DNA of 64,000 bases from contig NZ_LMEH01000002.1 in NCBI RefSeq assembly GCF_001425325.1, positions 1 to 64,000 on the forward strand, in the 5' to 3' direction. This document shows positions 17,587 through 28,491 of the stretch, in pieces. The notes below the pieces were generated by a model. The model did not search any database, had not been told where the DNA came from, and worked only from the letters and a program-made list of their open reading frames with translations. Made by a program: the position numbers and the translations under genes. This DNA is from Leifsonia sp. Root1293. Its GTDB lineage: Bacteria > Actinomycetota > Actinomycetes > Actinomycetales > Microbacteriaceae. Within the stretch, counting starts at the first letter, position 1. Every line of letters starts with the position of its first letter.

Positions 17587-18332
17587 AGATCGAGCTCATC
17601 GGCGTGAGCAAGGGCCGCAACGGCTCGTCATTGCCCGAGACCACCGTGCGATTCGAGACCGACGTCGCCACTCTCGCCCGCGCCGAGACGGAGCGTCGCC
17701 CCACGGTGCTCGGCCTCATGGCCTCTGGGCGGATGCGGCCGGACACCGGGCGCGTGCTCATCGACGGCGTCGCCGACAATGCAGCACTGCGGACAAGGGT
17801 GGCGCTGGTCGATGCCCCCGACGTGAGCGACCCAGCAGCCGACGTCACCGTGACGGGCGTCGTCATGGAGGAACTGATGTTCGCCGGGCTTCCTGGAAGC
17901 CGCCGGGATGCGATGCTCACCCTCGCGCAACTCGAGCTCGGCGACTACGCCAGGACGAGCATGGCCGACCTGCCCCCCTCCGTGCGCGTGCGACTGCTCA
18001 CCGAGCTCGCCGTCCTGCGCGACGGAGTCGAGGGCCTCGTGATCGCAGCACCGGACCGGCACGGCGGCGATCCGCTCGAGTGGTGGCGCATCGCTCGGGC
18101 CCTCGCCGCTCGGGGCTACGCGGTGCTGGTCATCGCCGGTGACGCCTCAGCGGCCGCGATCGGCGCCGAGGGTCTGCTCGCCAGGCTCGAGAGCGAAGCC
18201 CAGCCGATCGAACCACCGCCATCCGAGCCGCGGGTGCCTGAGTCCCCGACAGCCGGATCCCCGACATCCGATTCCCCGACACCGGAGTCACGACCGACAG
18301 AATCACGACCGACAGAAGGAGGTGCGGCATGA
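17583..18332 (+). CDS. degenerate ABC-type ATPase (pseudo-ATPase)
   Basis: A 249-residue protein with the outline of an ABC nucleotide-binding domain but none of its catalytic motifs. The start MKIELIGVSKG and GRVLIDGVADNAALR align with normal domains. The Walker A position reads AETERRPTVLGL, losing the glycines and the GKS/T. The signature position reads MADLPPSVRVRLLTELA rather than LSGGQ, and the Walker B position reads GLVIAAPDRHGGDP with no Asp-Glu pair. The C-terminal 45 residues are a Pro/Ser/Thr/Glu repeat tail. It lies between TetR and a YhgE/Pip protein and is coupled to both, so it may be a structural partner. It should not hydrolyse ATP by the usual mechanism. Confidence 0.75.
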   Translation: MKIELIGVSKGRNGSSLPETTVRFETDVATLARAETERRPTVLGLMASGRMRPDTGRVLIDGVADNAALRTRVALVDAPDVSDPAADVTVTGVVMEELMFAGLPGSRRDAMLTLAQLELGDYARTSMADLPPSVRVRLLTELAVLRDGVEGLVIAAPDRHGGDPLEWWRIARALAARGYAVLVIAGDASAAAIGAEGLLARLESEAQPIEPPPSEPRVPESPTAGSPTSDSPTPESRPTESRPTEGGAA

Positions 18333-20338
18333 AGGTTCCGCAGATGATCGCAGCCGAACTCCGGCGCCTCACCTCATCGCGCATGTCCGTCATCGCCCTG
18401 ATCGCCTTGGTGTGCGTTCCCGTCATCTACGGCGGCCTGTACCTCTGGGCCAATCAGGACCCCTATGCCAAGCTCTCAGAGGTGCCCGTGGCCCTCGTCG
18501 TCGACGACACCGGCGCCGCTGACGGCAACAAGGGCGACGACGTGGCCGACAACCTCATCGAGGCCGGCACCTTCGACTGGCACGAGGTCTCCAGCCAGGC
18601 CGCAGAGGCCGGGGTCGCGAACGGCACCTACGACTTCAGCGTCACCTTCCCGGCGGACTTCACCACCGACCTCGAGTCATCGTCGACGGATGAACCGCGC
18701 AAGGCCGAGGTGGTGCTCAGCACCAACGACGCCAACAGCTACCTGGCCAGCACCATCGGCGAGCAGGCGGTGAAGACGATCCAGACCCAGATCGTGAGGA
18801 CAGTCGGCAAGAACGCGGCGATCACCTTCCTCGACTCCCTCTCCGAGATCCGGGGCAAGCTCGCCGAGGCTGCCGACGGTGCGTCGCAGCTGGCGGACGG
18901 CGCAGCCCCGGCCGTGGACGGAAGTGGGCAACTCGCCGCTGGAGCGTCAGCCCTCGCCACCGGAACTGCGACCCTCGCGACGGGTTCGGCCACCCTCTCG
19001 AGCGGTCTCGCCCAGCTCTCGGCCGGCGCCGGCAGCGCCGCCGATGGAGCAGCACAGCTGTCGACGGGGTCGGCGACCCTCTCGGATGGCGCCGCGCAGA
19101 CCGCCGCGGGCGCAGCACAGGTGGCCGACGGCAACGCCGCGCTCGCCGCACGGGCCGACGCGATCGGTTCGGCGGTGGGAGACGCCGCCGCGGCCCTGCC
19201 GCAGACCAGGGCCGACATCCGTCAGCGCCTGATCGACGCCGGAGCAGACCCGGCGACGGTCGATGAGGCCCTCGCGCTGCTCGATCCGCTCGACGGCAGG
19301 ATCCAGGACGCGAACGCCACCGTGCAGGGTGCCGTCGGGCAGATCGACCAGCTCTCAGCCGGGGCCGCTCAGGTCGCGGCCGGAACCCAGCAGGTGGCCG
19401 ACGGCTCCGCCCAGCTCGCATCGGGCGCGAGCACTCTCGCCGACGGCACGTCGACGCTCGCGAGCAAGACCGCCGAGGCGGCGTCCGGCGCCGCCCAGCT
19501 GGCGTCGGGAGCGGCCACGGCATCCGACAGCGCCGCGAAGCTGAGCACGGGCGCCACCGAGCTCGCCGACAAGCTGCCGGCCCTCGAGTCCGGCGCCGCG
19601 GAGCTGCGCGACGGCCTTCTCGCCGGGCGCGACCAGATCCCCGACAGCTCGCAGGCGACGCGCACCGCCCAGGCCGCGAACATCGCCGACCCCGTCACGC
19701 TCGAGACGGGCGCCGTCACGAGCGCCGGAAGCTACGGCGCCGGTCTCGCGCCGTTCTTTGCGGCCCTCGCCGGATGGATCGGCATCTACGCGCTGTTCCT
19801 CATCGTCAAGCCGGTCTCGCGCCGCGCCGTCACCGCCCTGCACTCGCCGATCCGGGTGACTCTGGCCGGATGGCTCACGCCGACTCTGCTCGGCGCCGTG
19901 CAGATGTCGTCGCTCTACCTCGTGCTGTCCTGGGCGCTGGGCTTCAGGATCGAGAACCCAGCCGGCATGCTCGGGATCATGCTGCTCGCGTCGGCGACCT
20001 TCGCGGCCATCGTGCTGGCGCTGAACGTCTGGCTCGGCAGTGTCGGCCAGTTCCTCGGTCTCGTGCTCATGGTGCTGCAGCTGGTCACCGCAGGGGGGAC
20101 CTTCCCTTGGCAGACCCTGCCCAGCCCGCTGGCCGGGCTCCATCACGTTCTGCCGATGGGCTTCGTCGTCGACGCCCTGCGACAGGCGATGTACGGCGGA
20201 AACCCGGCTGCGGCCTGGAGCGACGTCGGCGTTCTGCTGCTCTGGCTGGTGGGGGCGTTCACTCTCGCCGCGATCGGAGTGACCCGGATGACGCATCACC
20301 GCACGTTGCGGGATCTCCGTCCGAGCCTCATCGGCTAG
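18329..20338 (+). CDS. YhgE/Pip domain membrane protein
   Basis: A 669-residue protein with an N-terminal transmembrane helix (about 20-45), a large external region and five or six C-terminal helices (about 470-650) of the ABC-2 permease kind. The external region (170-440) is built of approximate repeats of the LASGAATLADGAAQL type, predicted to form long helices, as in the YhgE/Pip (phage infection protein) family. Homologues relate to phage reception in Gram-positive bacteria and to ESX/type VII-like membrane proteins. The C-terminal permease-like part suggests it pairs with the upstream pseudo-ATPase. The start overlaps that gene (ATGA). Confidence 0.88.
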   Translation: MKVPQMIAAELRRLTSSRMSVIALIALVCVPVIYGGLYLWANQDPYAKLSEVPVALVVDDTGAADGNKGDDVADNLIEAGTFDWHEVSSQAAEAGVANGTYDFSVTFPADFTTDLESSSTDEPRKAEVVLSTNDANSYLASTIGEQAVKTIQTQIVRTVGKNAAITFLDSLSEIRGKLAEAADGASQLADGAAPAVDGSGQLAAGASALATGTATLATGSATLSSGLAQLSAGAGSAADGAAQLSTGSATLSDGAAQTAAGAAQVADGNAALAARADAIGSAVGDAAAALPQTRADIRQRLIDAGADPATVDEALALLDPLDGRIQDANATVQGAVGQIDQLSAGAAQVAAGTQQVADGSAQLASGASTLADGTSTLASKTAEAASGAAQLASGAATASDSAAKLSTGATELADKLPALESGAAELRDGLLAGRDQIPDSSQATRTAQAANIADPVTLETGAVTSAGSYGAGLAPFFAALAGWIGIYALFLIVKPVSRRAVTALHSPIRVTLAGWLTPTLLGAVQMSSLYLVLSWALGFRIENPAGMLGIMLLASATFAAIVLALNVWLGSVGQFLGLVLMVLQLVTAGGTFPWQTLPSPLAGLHHVLPMGFVVDALRQAMYGGNPAAAWSDVGVLLLWLVGAFTLAAIGVTRMTHHRTLRDLRPSLIG

Positions 20339-20429
20339 GCCGACGGCGGCGCTTCAGAGCGCGCCGAGCCGCCCAGATGGCGAGCAGGCCGCCGAGCGCC
20401 AGCACGGCGAGCGGCAGCGCGATCAGCAT
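20328..20429 (-). CDS. candidate 33-residue single-helix peptide
   Basis: An ATG 29 nt after the purA stop opens a 33-residue frame: one strongly hydrophobic helix (LIALPLAVLALGGLLAIW) followed by AARRALKRRRRP, the usual inside-positive pattern of tiny membrane peptides. There is no good Shine-Dalgarno site and it overlaps the end of the convergent YhgE gene by 11 nt, so expression is uncertain. Confidence 0.3.
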   Translation of the reverse strand: MLIALPLAVLALGGLLAIWAARRALKRRRRPSR

Positions 20430-20457
20430 CCGTTCACGAGGAGAGTGCGCGGGGCGA

Positions 20458-21744
20458 TCAGTCGATGAGGTCGTGACGCACGATGATCTCGTCGCGGCCG
20501 GGGCCGACGCCGATCACCGAGATGCGTGAACCGCTCATGGCCTCGAGGGCCAGCACGTACTCCTGCGCGTTCTTCGGCAGGTCCTCGAAGGAGCGCGCCG
20601 TCGTGATGTCCTCGGTCCAGCCGGGGAACTCCTCGTAGATGGGAGTGGCGTGGTGGAAGTCAGACTGCGAGACCGGAACCTCGTCGTGGCGCACGCCGTC
20701 GACGTCGTAGGCGACGCAGACGGGAATCGTCCTCAGGCCCGTGAGCACGTCGAGCTTGGTGAGCACGAAGTCGGTGACGCCGTTGATGCGCGCCGAGTAC
20801 CGGGCGATCGGGGCGTCGTACCAGCCGGTGCGACGCTTGCGTCCCGTGGTGGTGCCGAACTCGTGGCCCCGCTCGGTGAGGAAGTCGCCCCACTCGTCGA
20901 ACAGCTCGGTGGGGAACGGCCCTGCGCCGACGCGGGTCGTGTAGGCCTTGATGACGGCGATGACGCGATCGATGCGGTTCGGCGCGACTCCCGAGCCCGT
21001 GACCGCTCCACCCGAGGTGGCGTTCGATGAGGTCACGAACGGGTAGGTGCCGTGATCGACGTCGAGCATGGTGGCCTGGCCACCCTCGAAGAGCACGGTC
21101 TTGCCCTCGTCTAGAGCGCGGTGCAGCAGCAGTGCGGTATCGGCGACCATGGGACGCAGCCGCTCGGCGTAGCCGAGCAACTCCTGCACGATCTCCTCCA
21201 CCTCGATGGCGCGCCGGTTGTAGATCTTCACCAGCAGGTGGTTCTTGCTGTCGAGGGCACCCTCGACCTTCTGCCGCAGGATGTTCTCGTCGAACAGGTC
21301 CTGCATCCGGATGCCGACGCGGTTGATCTTGTCGGCGTAGGCGGGCCCGATGCCCCGGCCCGTCGTGCCGATCTGGCGCTTGCCGAGGAACCGCTCGGTG
21401 ACCTTGTCGATGGTGCGGTGGTAGGCCGTGATGATGTGCGCGTTGGCGCTCACCTTGAGCTTCGACACGTCGACGCCGCGGGCGATGAGCGCGTCGAGCT
21501 CCTCGAACAGCACCTCGATGTCGACGACGACGCCGTTGGCGATCACGGGGATGACGTTCGGGCTGAGGATGCCGGAGGGCAGGAGGTGCAGCGCGTACTT
21601 CTCCGTGCCGATGACGACCGTGTGGCCGGCATTGTTGCCGCCGTTGAATTTCACGACGTAGTCGAGGCGCGAACCGAGCAGGTCGGTCGCCTTCCCCTTG
21701 CCCTCGTCGCCCCACTGGGCTCCGATCAGAACGATGGCTGGCAT
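20458..21744 (-). CDS. purA: adenylosuccinate synthetase
   Basis: Joins IMP and aspartate with GTP to give adenylosuccinate on the route to AMP. The 428-residue length is standard. [11 protein letters not shown] (8-18) is the GTP-binding loop with the catalytic Asp13; [10 protein letters not shown] carries the His of the active site. The ATG at 21744 has GGAGAGG about 12 nt upstream. The gene follows DUF3151 by 7 nt on the same strand and is probably co-transcribed with it. The in-frame extension upstream only reads DUF3151 sequence. Confidence 0.97.
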   Translation of the reverse strand: MPAIVLIGAQWGDEGKGKATDLLGSRLDYVVKFNGGNNAGHTVVIGTEKYALHLLPSGILSPNVIPVIANGVVVDIEVLFEELDALIARGVDVSKLKVSANAHIITAYHRTIDKVTERFLGKRQIGTTGRGIGPAYADKINRVGIRMQDLFDENILRQKVEGALDSKNHLLVKIYNRRAIEVEEIVQELLGYAERLRPMVADTALLLHRALDEGKTVLFEGGQATMLDVDHGTYPFVTSSNATSGGAVTGSGVAPNRIDRVIAVIKAYTTRVGAGPFPTELFDEWGDFLTERGHEFGTTTGRKRRTGWYDAPIARYSARINGVTDFVLTKLDVLTGLRTIPVCVAYDVDGVRHDEVPVSQSDFHHATPIYEEFPGWTEDITTARSFEDLPKNAQEYVLALEAMSGSRISVIGVGPGRDEIIVRHDLID

Positions 21745-21751
21745 ATGGGTG

Positions 21752-22396
21752 TCAGTCCTCTCCTCGAATGACGAAGGATTCCGTCGGAGGCATGGTGGCC
21801 GGGGCAGTCGCTCCGGGCGGGATGATGGTGATGAACTGGGTCGCCGTGTGCTCGGACTCGATGCGCGCGACGGCGTCGGGATCCGCCGAGGCGAGGAACT
21901 CGCCCAGCGCATCGGCCTCGAACACCAGGCCGATGGCGGCGGCGGCGCGGCGCAGCGCATAGGCCGCGCGCAGCACGGCCTGGTTGGGAGCATCCGTCCA
22001 GCTCACAGCGTCGCCGTCACTCCAGCCGGCTGCTTCGGGCAGCTCGAGTCCCCGACGGTGCGCGACGGTGGCGTAGGCGTAGGCCTCGACCTCGCGCCCC
22101 TCCGAATGGGCGATGTCGGCGAGCTCGGCCCAGGCCAGCGGCGAGGTCGAATGGGCAAGCACGAAGCCGGGAAGCGCGTCGCGGTGAACCGAGGAGACGA
22201 GGGTGCGCACCACCTCGTCATCCGCGACGACGACGGATGCGCCACGCTCTTCTGCGACGGGAGAGCCCGCCTCGGAGACGTCGTCGGCGCCGTCGTCCGC
22301 CGGGTCGCGATCGACCTCGGAGGCGGGGGTGCGGGGTTCGTCAGAGTCGTCCACGTCGGGCGCGGAAGCCACGAAGGGCGGGATGTCTCCGGTCAC
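21752..22396 (-). CDS. DUF3151 family protein
   Basis: A 214-residue protein. The last 140 residues carry the DUF3151 pattern: [17 protein letters not shown], then [11 protein letters not shown] and [21 protein letters not shown]. Function is unknown across actinobacteria. The first 60 residues are acidic and probably disordered. The GTG start at 22396 lies 5 nt after TAAGGT (22407-22402), indicating a leaderless start and the promoter for the DUF3151-purA pair. Confidence 0.82.
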   Translation of the reverse strand: MTGDIPPFVASAPDVDDSDEPRTPASEVDRDPADDGADDVSEAGSPVAEERGASVVVADDEVVRTLVSSVHRDALPGFVLAHSTSPLAWAELADIAHSEGREVEAYAYATVAHRRGLELPEAAGWSDGDAVSWTDAPNQAVLRAAYALRRAAAAIGLVFEADALGEFLASADPDAVARIESEHTATQFITIIPPGATAPATMPPTESFVIRGED

Positions 22397-24223
<1,827 letters not shown>

Positions 24224-24253
24224 GGCCGGCGCGGCGCCGCCACTGCAGCGGTG

Positions 24254-24310
24254 CGCCATTTCCGGGGGCGCTGCGCCAACTGATGTGGCGCGCAGCCCCG
24301 CGAAATGGCG
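24254..24310. terminator. long hairpin terminator between convergent argG and SpoU methyltransferase
   Basis: CGCCATTTC (24254-24262) pairs with GAAATGGCG (24302-24310), and an inner CTGCGCCA/TGGCGCGCAG region with GGGGC/GCCCC continues the stem around a loop near 24280-24285. The near-perfect stem of over 20 bp lies between two convergent genes and should act in both directions. Confidence 0.75.
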
Positions 24311-24323
24311 TGAGGCTCGAAGG

Positions 24324-25022
24324 TCAGCGCCTGCCCCACTGCAGCACCCACGAGTGCATGGCCACGGCGGCAGCGGCGCTGGCGTTGAGAGAGCGGGTCG
24401 ACCCGTACTGGGTGATCTCGACGACGGCATCCGCTGCGGCCAGCGCCTCGACGCTCATGCCGGGGCCCTCCTGCCCGAAGAGCAGGATGCAGCGCTCCGG
24501 CCAGTCGAAGGTCTCGATCGAGACCGAGCCCGGCACGTTGTCGACAGCGATGATGGGCAGGTCGTGGGCGCGCGCCCACGCCACGAGGTCGGCGACATCC
24601 GGGTGGTTCAGCACGTGCTGGTAGCGGTCGGTGACCATGGCGCCGCGCTTGTTCCAGCGTCGGCGGCCCACGATGTGCACGGTGTCGGCGGCGAAGGCGT
24701 TGGCGCTGCGCACGATGGAGCCGATGTTCATGTCGTGCTGCCAGTTCTCGATGGCCGCGTGGAACGGATGCCGGTGCTGGTCGAGATCGGCCACGATGGC
24801 GTCCATGCGCCAGTACCGATAGCGATCGATGACGTTCCTGGTGTCGCCATCGCGCAGCAGCTCCGGGTCGAAGTGCGCGTCCTGCGGCCACTCCTCCTCG
24901 CCGCCGGGCCACGGGCCGACGCCGTGAGTGCTGAGCTCGTTCGTCGGGTTCGGCTCTGCGTGGTTCGGCTCTGCGTGGTCCTGCTCTGCGTGGTCCTGCG
25001 CTGCGGTCGGGTTCTCTGGCAC
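24324..25022 (-). CDS. TrmH/SpoU family RNA 2'-O-methyltransferase
   Basis: A 232-residue SPOUT methyltransferase that uses SAM to methylate a ribose in tRNA or rRNA. The three motifs are present: NIGSIVRSANAF near 104 (with the catalytic Arg), LLFGQEGPG near 187 and STRSLNASAAAAVAMH near 214. The N-terminal 30 residues contain a repeated HAE pentapeptide coded by a 15-bp tandem repeat. I chose the GTG at 25022, 5 nt after TAGCCT (25033-25028); a TTG two codons upstream falls inside that -10. Confidence 0.9.
   Translation of the reverse strand: MPENPTAAQDHAEQDHAEPNHAEPNPTNELSTHGVGPWPGGEEEWPQDAHFDPELLRDGDTRNVIDRYRYWRMDAIVADLDQHRHPFHAAIENWQHDMNIGSIVRSANAFAADTVHIVGRRRWNKRGAMVTDRYQHVLNHPDVADLVAWARAHDLPIIAVDNVPGSVSIETFDWPERCILLFGQEGPGMSVEALAAADAVVEITQYGSTRSLNASAAAAVAMHSWVLQWGRR
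24952..25011. repeat. 15-bp tandem repeat inside the SpoU methyltransferase N-terminus
   Basis: Four head-to-tail 15-bp units (24952, 24967, 24982, 24997) related to GGCTCTGCGTGGTTC encode the repeated pentapeptide PNHAE/QDHAE near the N-terminus. The fourth is diverged. The number of units could vary among strains. Confidence 0.85.
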
Positions 25023-25062
25023 ACCCAAGGCTAACCACCGCGCTACTCGCCCGGCAGCCCGG

Positions 25063-25106
25063 TTTCGGTGCGCCTAAATTCGGACTAGGGTTTCGGTGTG
25101 CCGAAA
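25063..25106 (+). promoter_or_regulatory. two MntR-type operator boxes over the mntH promoter
   Basis: TTTCGGTGCGCCTAAA (25063-25078) and TTTCGGTGTGCCGAAA (25091-25106) are two 16-bp palindromes of the form TTTCGG-N4-CCGAAA; the second is perfect in its arms. TAGGGT (25086-25091) between them is a -10 ending 6 nt before the GTG, so box 1 covers the -35 region and box 2 the transcription and translation start. The downstream gene encodes a DtxR/MntR regulator, which is the likely ligand. Confidence 0.8.
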
Positions 25107-26393
25107 GATGCCGTGGCGACGACGCCGCATGAACCCTCTGCACCGCCGGCGCGCGCCCAGCGGTCGGCCGCCGGAACGCGTGTGGTCTGGCTCCTGGGCC
25201 CGGCCCTCGTCGCCGGCGTCGCCTACCTCGATCCGGGCAACGTCGCCAGCAACATGACCGCCGGCGCCCGCTACGGCTACCTGCTCGTCTGGGTCGTCGT
25301 GCTCGCCAACGGCATGGCGTGGCTCATCCAGTACCTCTCGGCCAAGCTGGGCATCGTCACCGGCGAGAGCCTGCCCCAGGTGCTGGGCAGACGCATCCGT
25401 CGTCGTCCGGCCAGAATCGCCTATTGGCTGCAGGCCGAGGCCGTCGCCATGGCCACCGACCTCGCCGAGGTCATCGGCGGTGCCGTCGCCCTCAACCTGC
25501 TGTTCGACATCCCCCTCGTGGTCGGCGGTCTGATCACCGGGATCGTCTCGCTGGTGCTGCTCGCCGTGCACAGCAGGCGGGGCCCGCGTACCTTCGAGTT
25601 CATCGTCATCGGCTTGGTCGTCATCATCTCCGTCGGCTTCTGCGTCGGCGTCTTCCTGGCGCCGCCGGATGCCGGGAGCGTGCTCGGCGGACTGGTTCCC
25701 CGCTTCGAGGACTCGGGTTCGGTGCTGCTCGCAGCGTCGATCCTCGGTGCCACGATCATGCCCCACGCCATCTACGCCCACTCGGCGCTCTCCCGGGATC
25801 GCTTCGGCGGGGACGCGGCCCGCACGGCGAGCGGTGGCTTCACCACCAGGCGCCTGCTCCGGGCCACCCGGTGGGACGTGTCGATCGCCATGGCGATCGC
25901 GGGCACCGTGAACCTGTGCATCCTGCTGCTGGCCGCCGCCAACCTCGCCGGCATCGACGGCACCGACAGCCTCGAGGGCGCCTACGACGCGATCGGAGCG
26001 TCGCTCGGCCCCATCATCGCCACCCTCTTCGCCGTCGGCCTGCTCGCATCGGGCCTGGCATCGACCTCGGTCGGCGCCTACGCCGGCGCCGAGATCATGG
26101 CCGGCCTGCTGCACGCCCGCATCCCGCTCCTCACCCGCCGCCTCGTCACCCTGGTGCCCGCCCTCGTGGTGCTCGCCCTCGGCTTCGACCCCACCCTCGC
26201 GCTCGTGCTCAGTCAGGTCGTGCTCTCGTTCGGCATCCCGTTCGCGCTCATCCCGCTCGTGATCCTGACCGCCCGCTCCAGCGTTCTCGGCCCGTGGCGC
26301 AACCACTGGGCGACGACTGCGGCCGGAGTGGCGGCATCCGTCTTCCTGGTCACCCTCAACGGCGTGCTGCTCTGGCTCGTCTTCACCGGCTGA
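25098..26393 (+). CDS. mntH: NRAMP family divalent metal (Mn) transporter
   Basis: A 431-residue proton-coupled importer with about eleven helices. The metal-site motif DPGN is at 45-48 and the second half-site MPHAIYAHS near 221, where the methionine favours Mn/Fe over Mg or Ca. The N-terminal 25 residues are hydrophilic. The start is the GTG at 25098, inside the second operator box and 6 nt after TAGGGT, so the mRNA is probably leaderless. The next gene is the DtxR-type regulator, giving a self-regulated manganese operon. Confidence 0.93.
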   Translation: MPKDAVATTPHEPSAPPARAQRSAAGTRVVWLLGPALVAGVAYLDPGNVASNMTAGARYGYLLVWVVVLANGMAWLIQYLSAKLGIVTGESLPQVLGRRIRRRPARIAYWLQAEAVAMATDLAEVIGGAVALNLLFDIPLVVGGLITGIVSLVLLAVHSRRGPRTFEFIVIGLVVIISVGFCVGVFLAPPDAGSVLGGLVPRFEDSGSVLLAASILGATIMPHAIYAHSALSRDRFGGDAARTASGGFTTRRLLRATRWDVSIAMAIAGTVNLCILLLAAANLAGIDGTDSLEGAYDAIGASLGPIIATLFAVGLLASGLASTSVGAYAGAEIMAGLLHARIPLLTRRLVTLVPALVVLALGFDPTLALVLSQVVLSFGIPFALIPLVILTARSSVLGPWRNHWATTAAGVAASVFLVTLNGVLLWLVFTG

Positions 26394-26413
26394 ACGCGGA
26401 GAGTGTGAACACG

Positions 26414-27055
26414 ATGGCGACCACCTCCCCGGCGATCGAGGATTACCTCAAGACGATCCACGCGCACACCGAGTGGCAGCCGGAGCCCATCACCCCGTCG
26501 GTTCTGGCCACACGACTCGCCGTCGCGCCGTCGTCCGTGACGGAGATGGTGAAGAAGCTGGCCGCCCAGGGACTCGTGCGGCATCAGCCGTACGGCGCGA
26601 TCCGGCTGACGGATGCCGGTCTCGCAAGAGCCCTCGGGGTCGTGCGCCGGCACAGGCTCGTCGAGACCTGGCTGGTGAGCGACATGGGCTACGGCTGGGA
26701 TTCCGTGCACGACGAGGCCGAGGTGCTGGAGCATGCGATCAGCGACAGGCTGCTCGAGGCGATCGACGCGCACCTGGGCAGGCCGGCGCGCGACCCGCAC
26801 GGCGACCCGATCCCGCAGGCGGACGGCAGCATCGTGAGCGTGCCGACGGTGCTGCTCTCGGAGGCGCGCGATGGACACACCGGCGCGGTGGTGCGCATCA
26901 GCGACCGCGACCCGCTGCTGCTTCGCCGCCTGGCCGCCTGCGGCATCCGGCCGGGAGTCGTCGTGACCCTGTCGGAGACGACCCTCGCCGCCGCCGACGG
27001 GACGTCCGTCGAGGTCGACGGCGACGATCGGGAAGCTATCTGGCTCGCCGCCTGA
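26414..27055 (+). CDS. mntR: DtxR/MntR family metal-dependent repressor
   Basis: A 213-residue regulator. The winged HTH lies at about 20-60 (TPSVLATRLAVAPSSVTEMVKKLAAQGLV), the metal-binding dimerisation domain follows (RRHRLVETWLV, DSVHDEAEVLEHAISDRLLEAI) and an SH3-like FeoA domain closes the protein. Placement after mntH makes Mn sensing likely over Fe. The ATG at 26414 has GGAGAG about 11 nt upstream. The two palindromes upstream of mntH are its predicted sites. Confidence 0.92.
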   Translation: MATTSPAIEDYLKTIHAHTEWQPEPITPSVLATRLAVAPSSVTEMVKKLAAQGLVRHQPYGAIRLTDAGLARALGVVRRHRLVETWLVSDMGYGWDSVHDEAEVLEHAISDRLLEAIDAHLGRPARDPHGDPIPQADGSIVSVPTVLLSEARDGHTGAVVRISDRDPLLLRRLAACGIRPGVVVTLSETTLAAADGTSVEVDGDDREAIWLAA

Positions 27056-27069
27056 GACCCCGCGGCGGA

Positions 27070-28491
27070 TCAGGCCAGCGCCGGCTCGGGGAACCGCAGC
27101 GAGGGCACGGGCACGTCGAGGTTGGCCCCGCCCCGGTATCGAGTGGCGATGTGATTGTCGGGAAGGCGAGGTCCGCGTCCGAACAACCGCTCCCGCAGGG
27201 TGGAGCGCTCGTCGGTCTCGCTGGGGTCGGGGAGCCGACCACGGCGCCGCAGCTCCGGCACCACGAGTTCGGCGAAGTCCCGTGCCGTGTCGAACGAGTG
27301 GTACTGGCGGAGGTTGATGCCGTCGACGCCGTCCACGTCGAGCCAGCGCTCGATCTCGTCGGCCACCACCGAGGGGGTTCCCACCACGAAGTAGCGCTCG
27401 GCCCGGCCGGCGCGCAGCCCGTCGAGCACCTCGCCGACGGTCTTGTCGACCGGAAGGAACGGCAGCCGATCGAGCGTGCTGCCCGAGCGCCGGATCGCCT
27501 CAGCGACGGTGATGTCGCGAGGTGATGTCGTGATGTCGACAGGCAGGCTGGCGTGCGCGAGGATGCCGTCGAGGCTGGTGTGCTCGCGGTAGAGCCGCCA
27601 CTTGTCGGCCGCCTCCTCCTCCGTGCGACCGACGATCACGCCGGCCTGCACGATGAACTTGATGTCGTCGCGGGTGCGGCCGTGCCGCTCGGCTGCGGCG
27701 GTCATGCCCGCGACGTTGTCGCGGAAGTCCTCGGCCGTTCGCCCGCCGGTGAACACGAGCTCGGCATGGCGTCCGGCGAACTCCGTTCCCGCCGGCGACC
27801 CTGTGGCCTGGAAGAGCACCGGAGTGCGCTGCGGCGACGGATGCACGATGTGGGGTCCCGCGACCTTATGGGCCTCGCCGACGTGGTGGATGTAGCGCAC
27901 CTTCGACGGATCGGTGGCGATGCCGCGGGCACGGTCGTACACGACGGCTCCGTCGTCCCACGAGCCCTCCCACAGCTTGTAGAGCACATCAAGGTACTCG
28001 TCGGCGAGCTCGTAGCGGCGGTCATGGGGGATCTCCCCCTCGAGCCCGAAGTTGCGTGCGGCGTTCGGCAGGTAGGAGGTGACGATGTTCCAGCCGAACC
28101 TGCCCCGCGTGAGGTGGTCCAGGGTCGACGCCCGGCGCGCGAACGCGAACGGGGGTTCGTAGGTCGTCGAGAAGGTGGCGCCGAAGCCGAGGCGCTTGGT
28201 CACGGCCGCCATCGCCGGGATGACCAGCAGCGGGTCGATGTTCGGGCTCTGCAGCCCCTCACGCAGGGCAGTCTCCGGACCGTCGCGGAAGACGTCGTAG
28301 GCCCCGATCACGTCGGCGAGGAACACGGCGTCGAAGCCGCCGTCCTCCAGGATCCCGGCGAGCTCGGTCCAGTACTCGAGCTCGTCGAACCTGTGGCGGT
28401 TGTTGCCGGGGAGCGGCCACAGTCCGTGCGTGATGTGACTGATGCACGCCATCTCGAAGAGGTTGAGGATGAGCTGCTTCTTCTCGGTCAT
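27070..28491 (-). CDS. LLM-class flavin monooxygenase, NtaA/SnaA/DszA type (copy A)
   Basis: A 473-residue FMNH2-dependent monooxygenase of the bacterial luciferase fold. Family traits are DAVFLADVIGAYD, RGRFGWNIVTSYLPNAARNFG and HPSPQRTPVLFQATGSPAG. Members open nitrilotriacetate, EDTA or dibenzothiophene sulfone and need a separate flavin reductase, which is absent here. It is the last gene of the operon and its ATG overlaps the previous stop. The C-terminal LRERLFGRGPRLPDNHIATRYRGG matches copy B closely, so the two probably arose by duplication. Confidence 0.9.
   Translation of the reverse strand: MTEKKQLILNLFEMACISHITHGLWPLPGNNRHRFDELEYWTELAGILEDGGFDAVFLADVIGAYDVFRDGPETALREGLQSPNIDPLLVIPAMAAVTKRLGFGATFSTTYEPPFAFARRASTLDHLTRGRFGWNIVTSYLPNAARNFGLEGEIPHDRRYELADEYLDVLYKLWEGSWDDGAVVYDRARGIATDPSKVRYIHHVGEAHKVAGPHIVHPSPQRTPVLFQATGSPAGTEFAGRHAELVFTGGRTAEDFRDNVAGMTAAAERHGRTRDDIKFIVQAGVIVGRTEEEAADKWRLYREHTSLDGILAHASLPVDITTSPRDITVAEAIRRSGSTLDRLPFLPVDKTVGEVLDGLRAGRAERYFVVGTPSVVADEIERWLDVDGVDGINLRQYHSFDTARDFAELVVPELRRRGRLPDPSETDERSTLRERLFGRGPRLPDNHIATRYRGGANLDVPVPSLRFPEPALA

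Noticed and set aside
20458-21993. A longer PurA with an 83-residue N-terminal extension
   Set aside because: The extension is an alternative reading of the DUF3151 gene; the ATG at 21744 begins the conserved GTP-binding domain and has a ribosome site.
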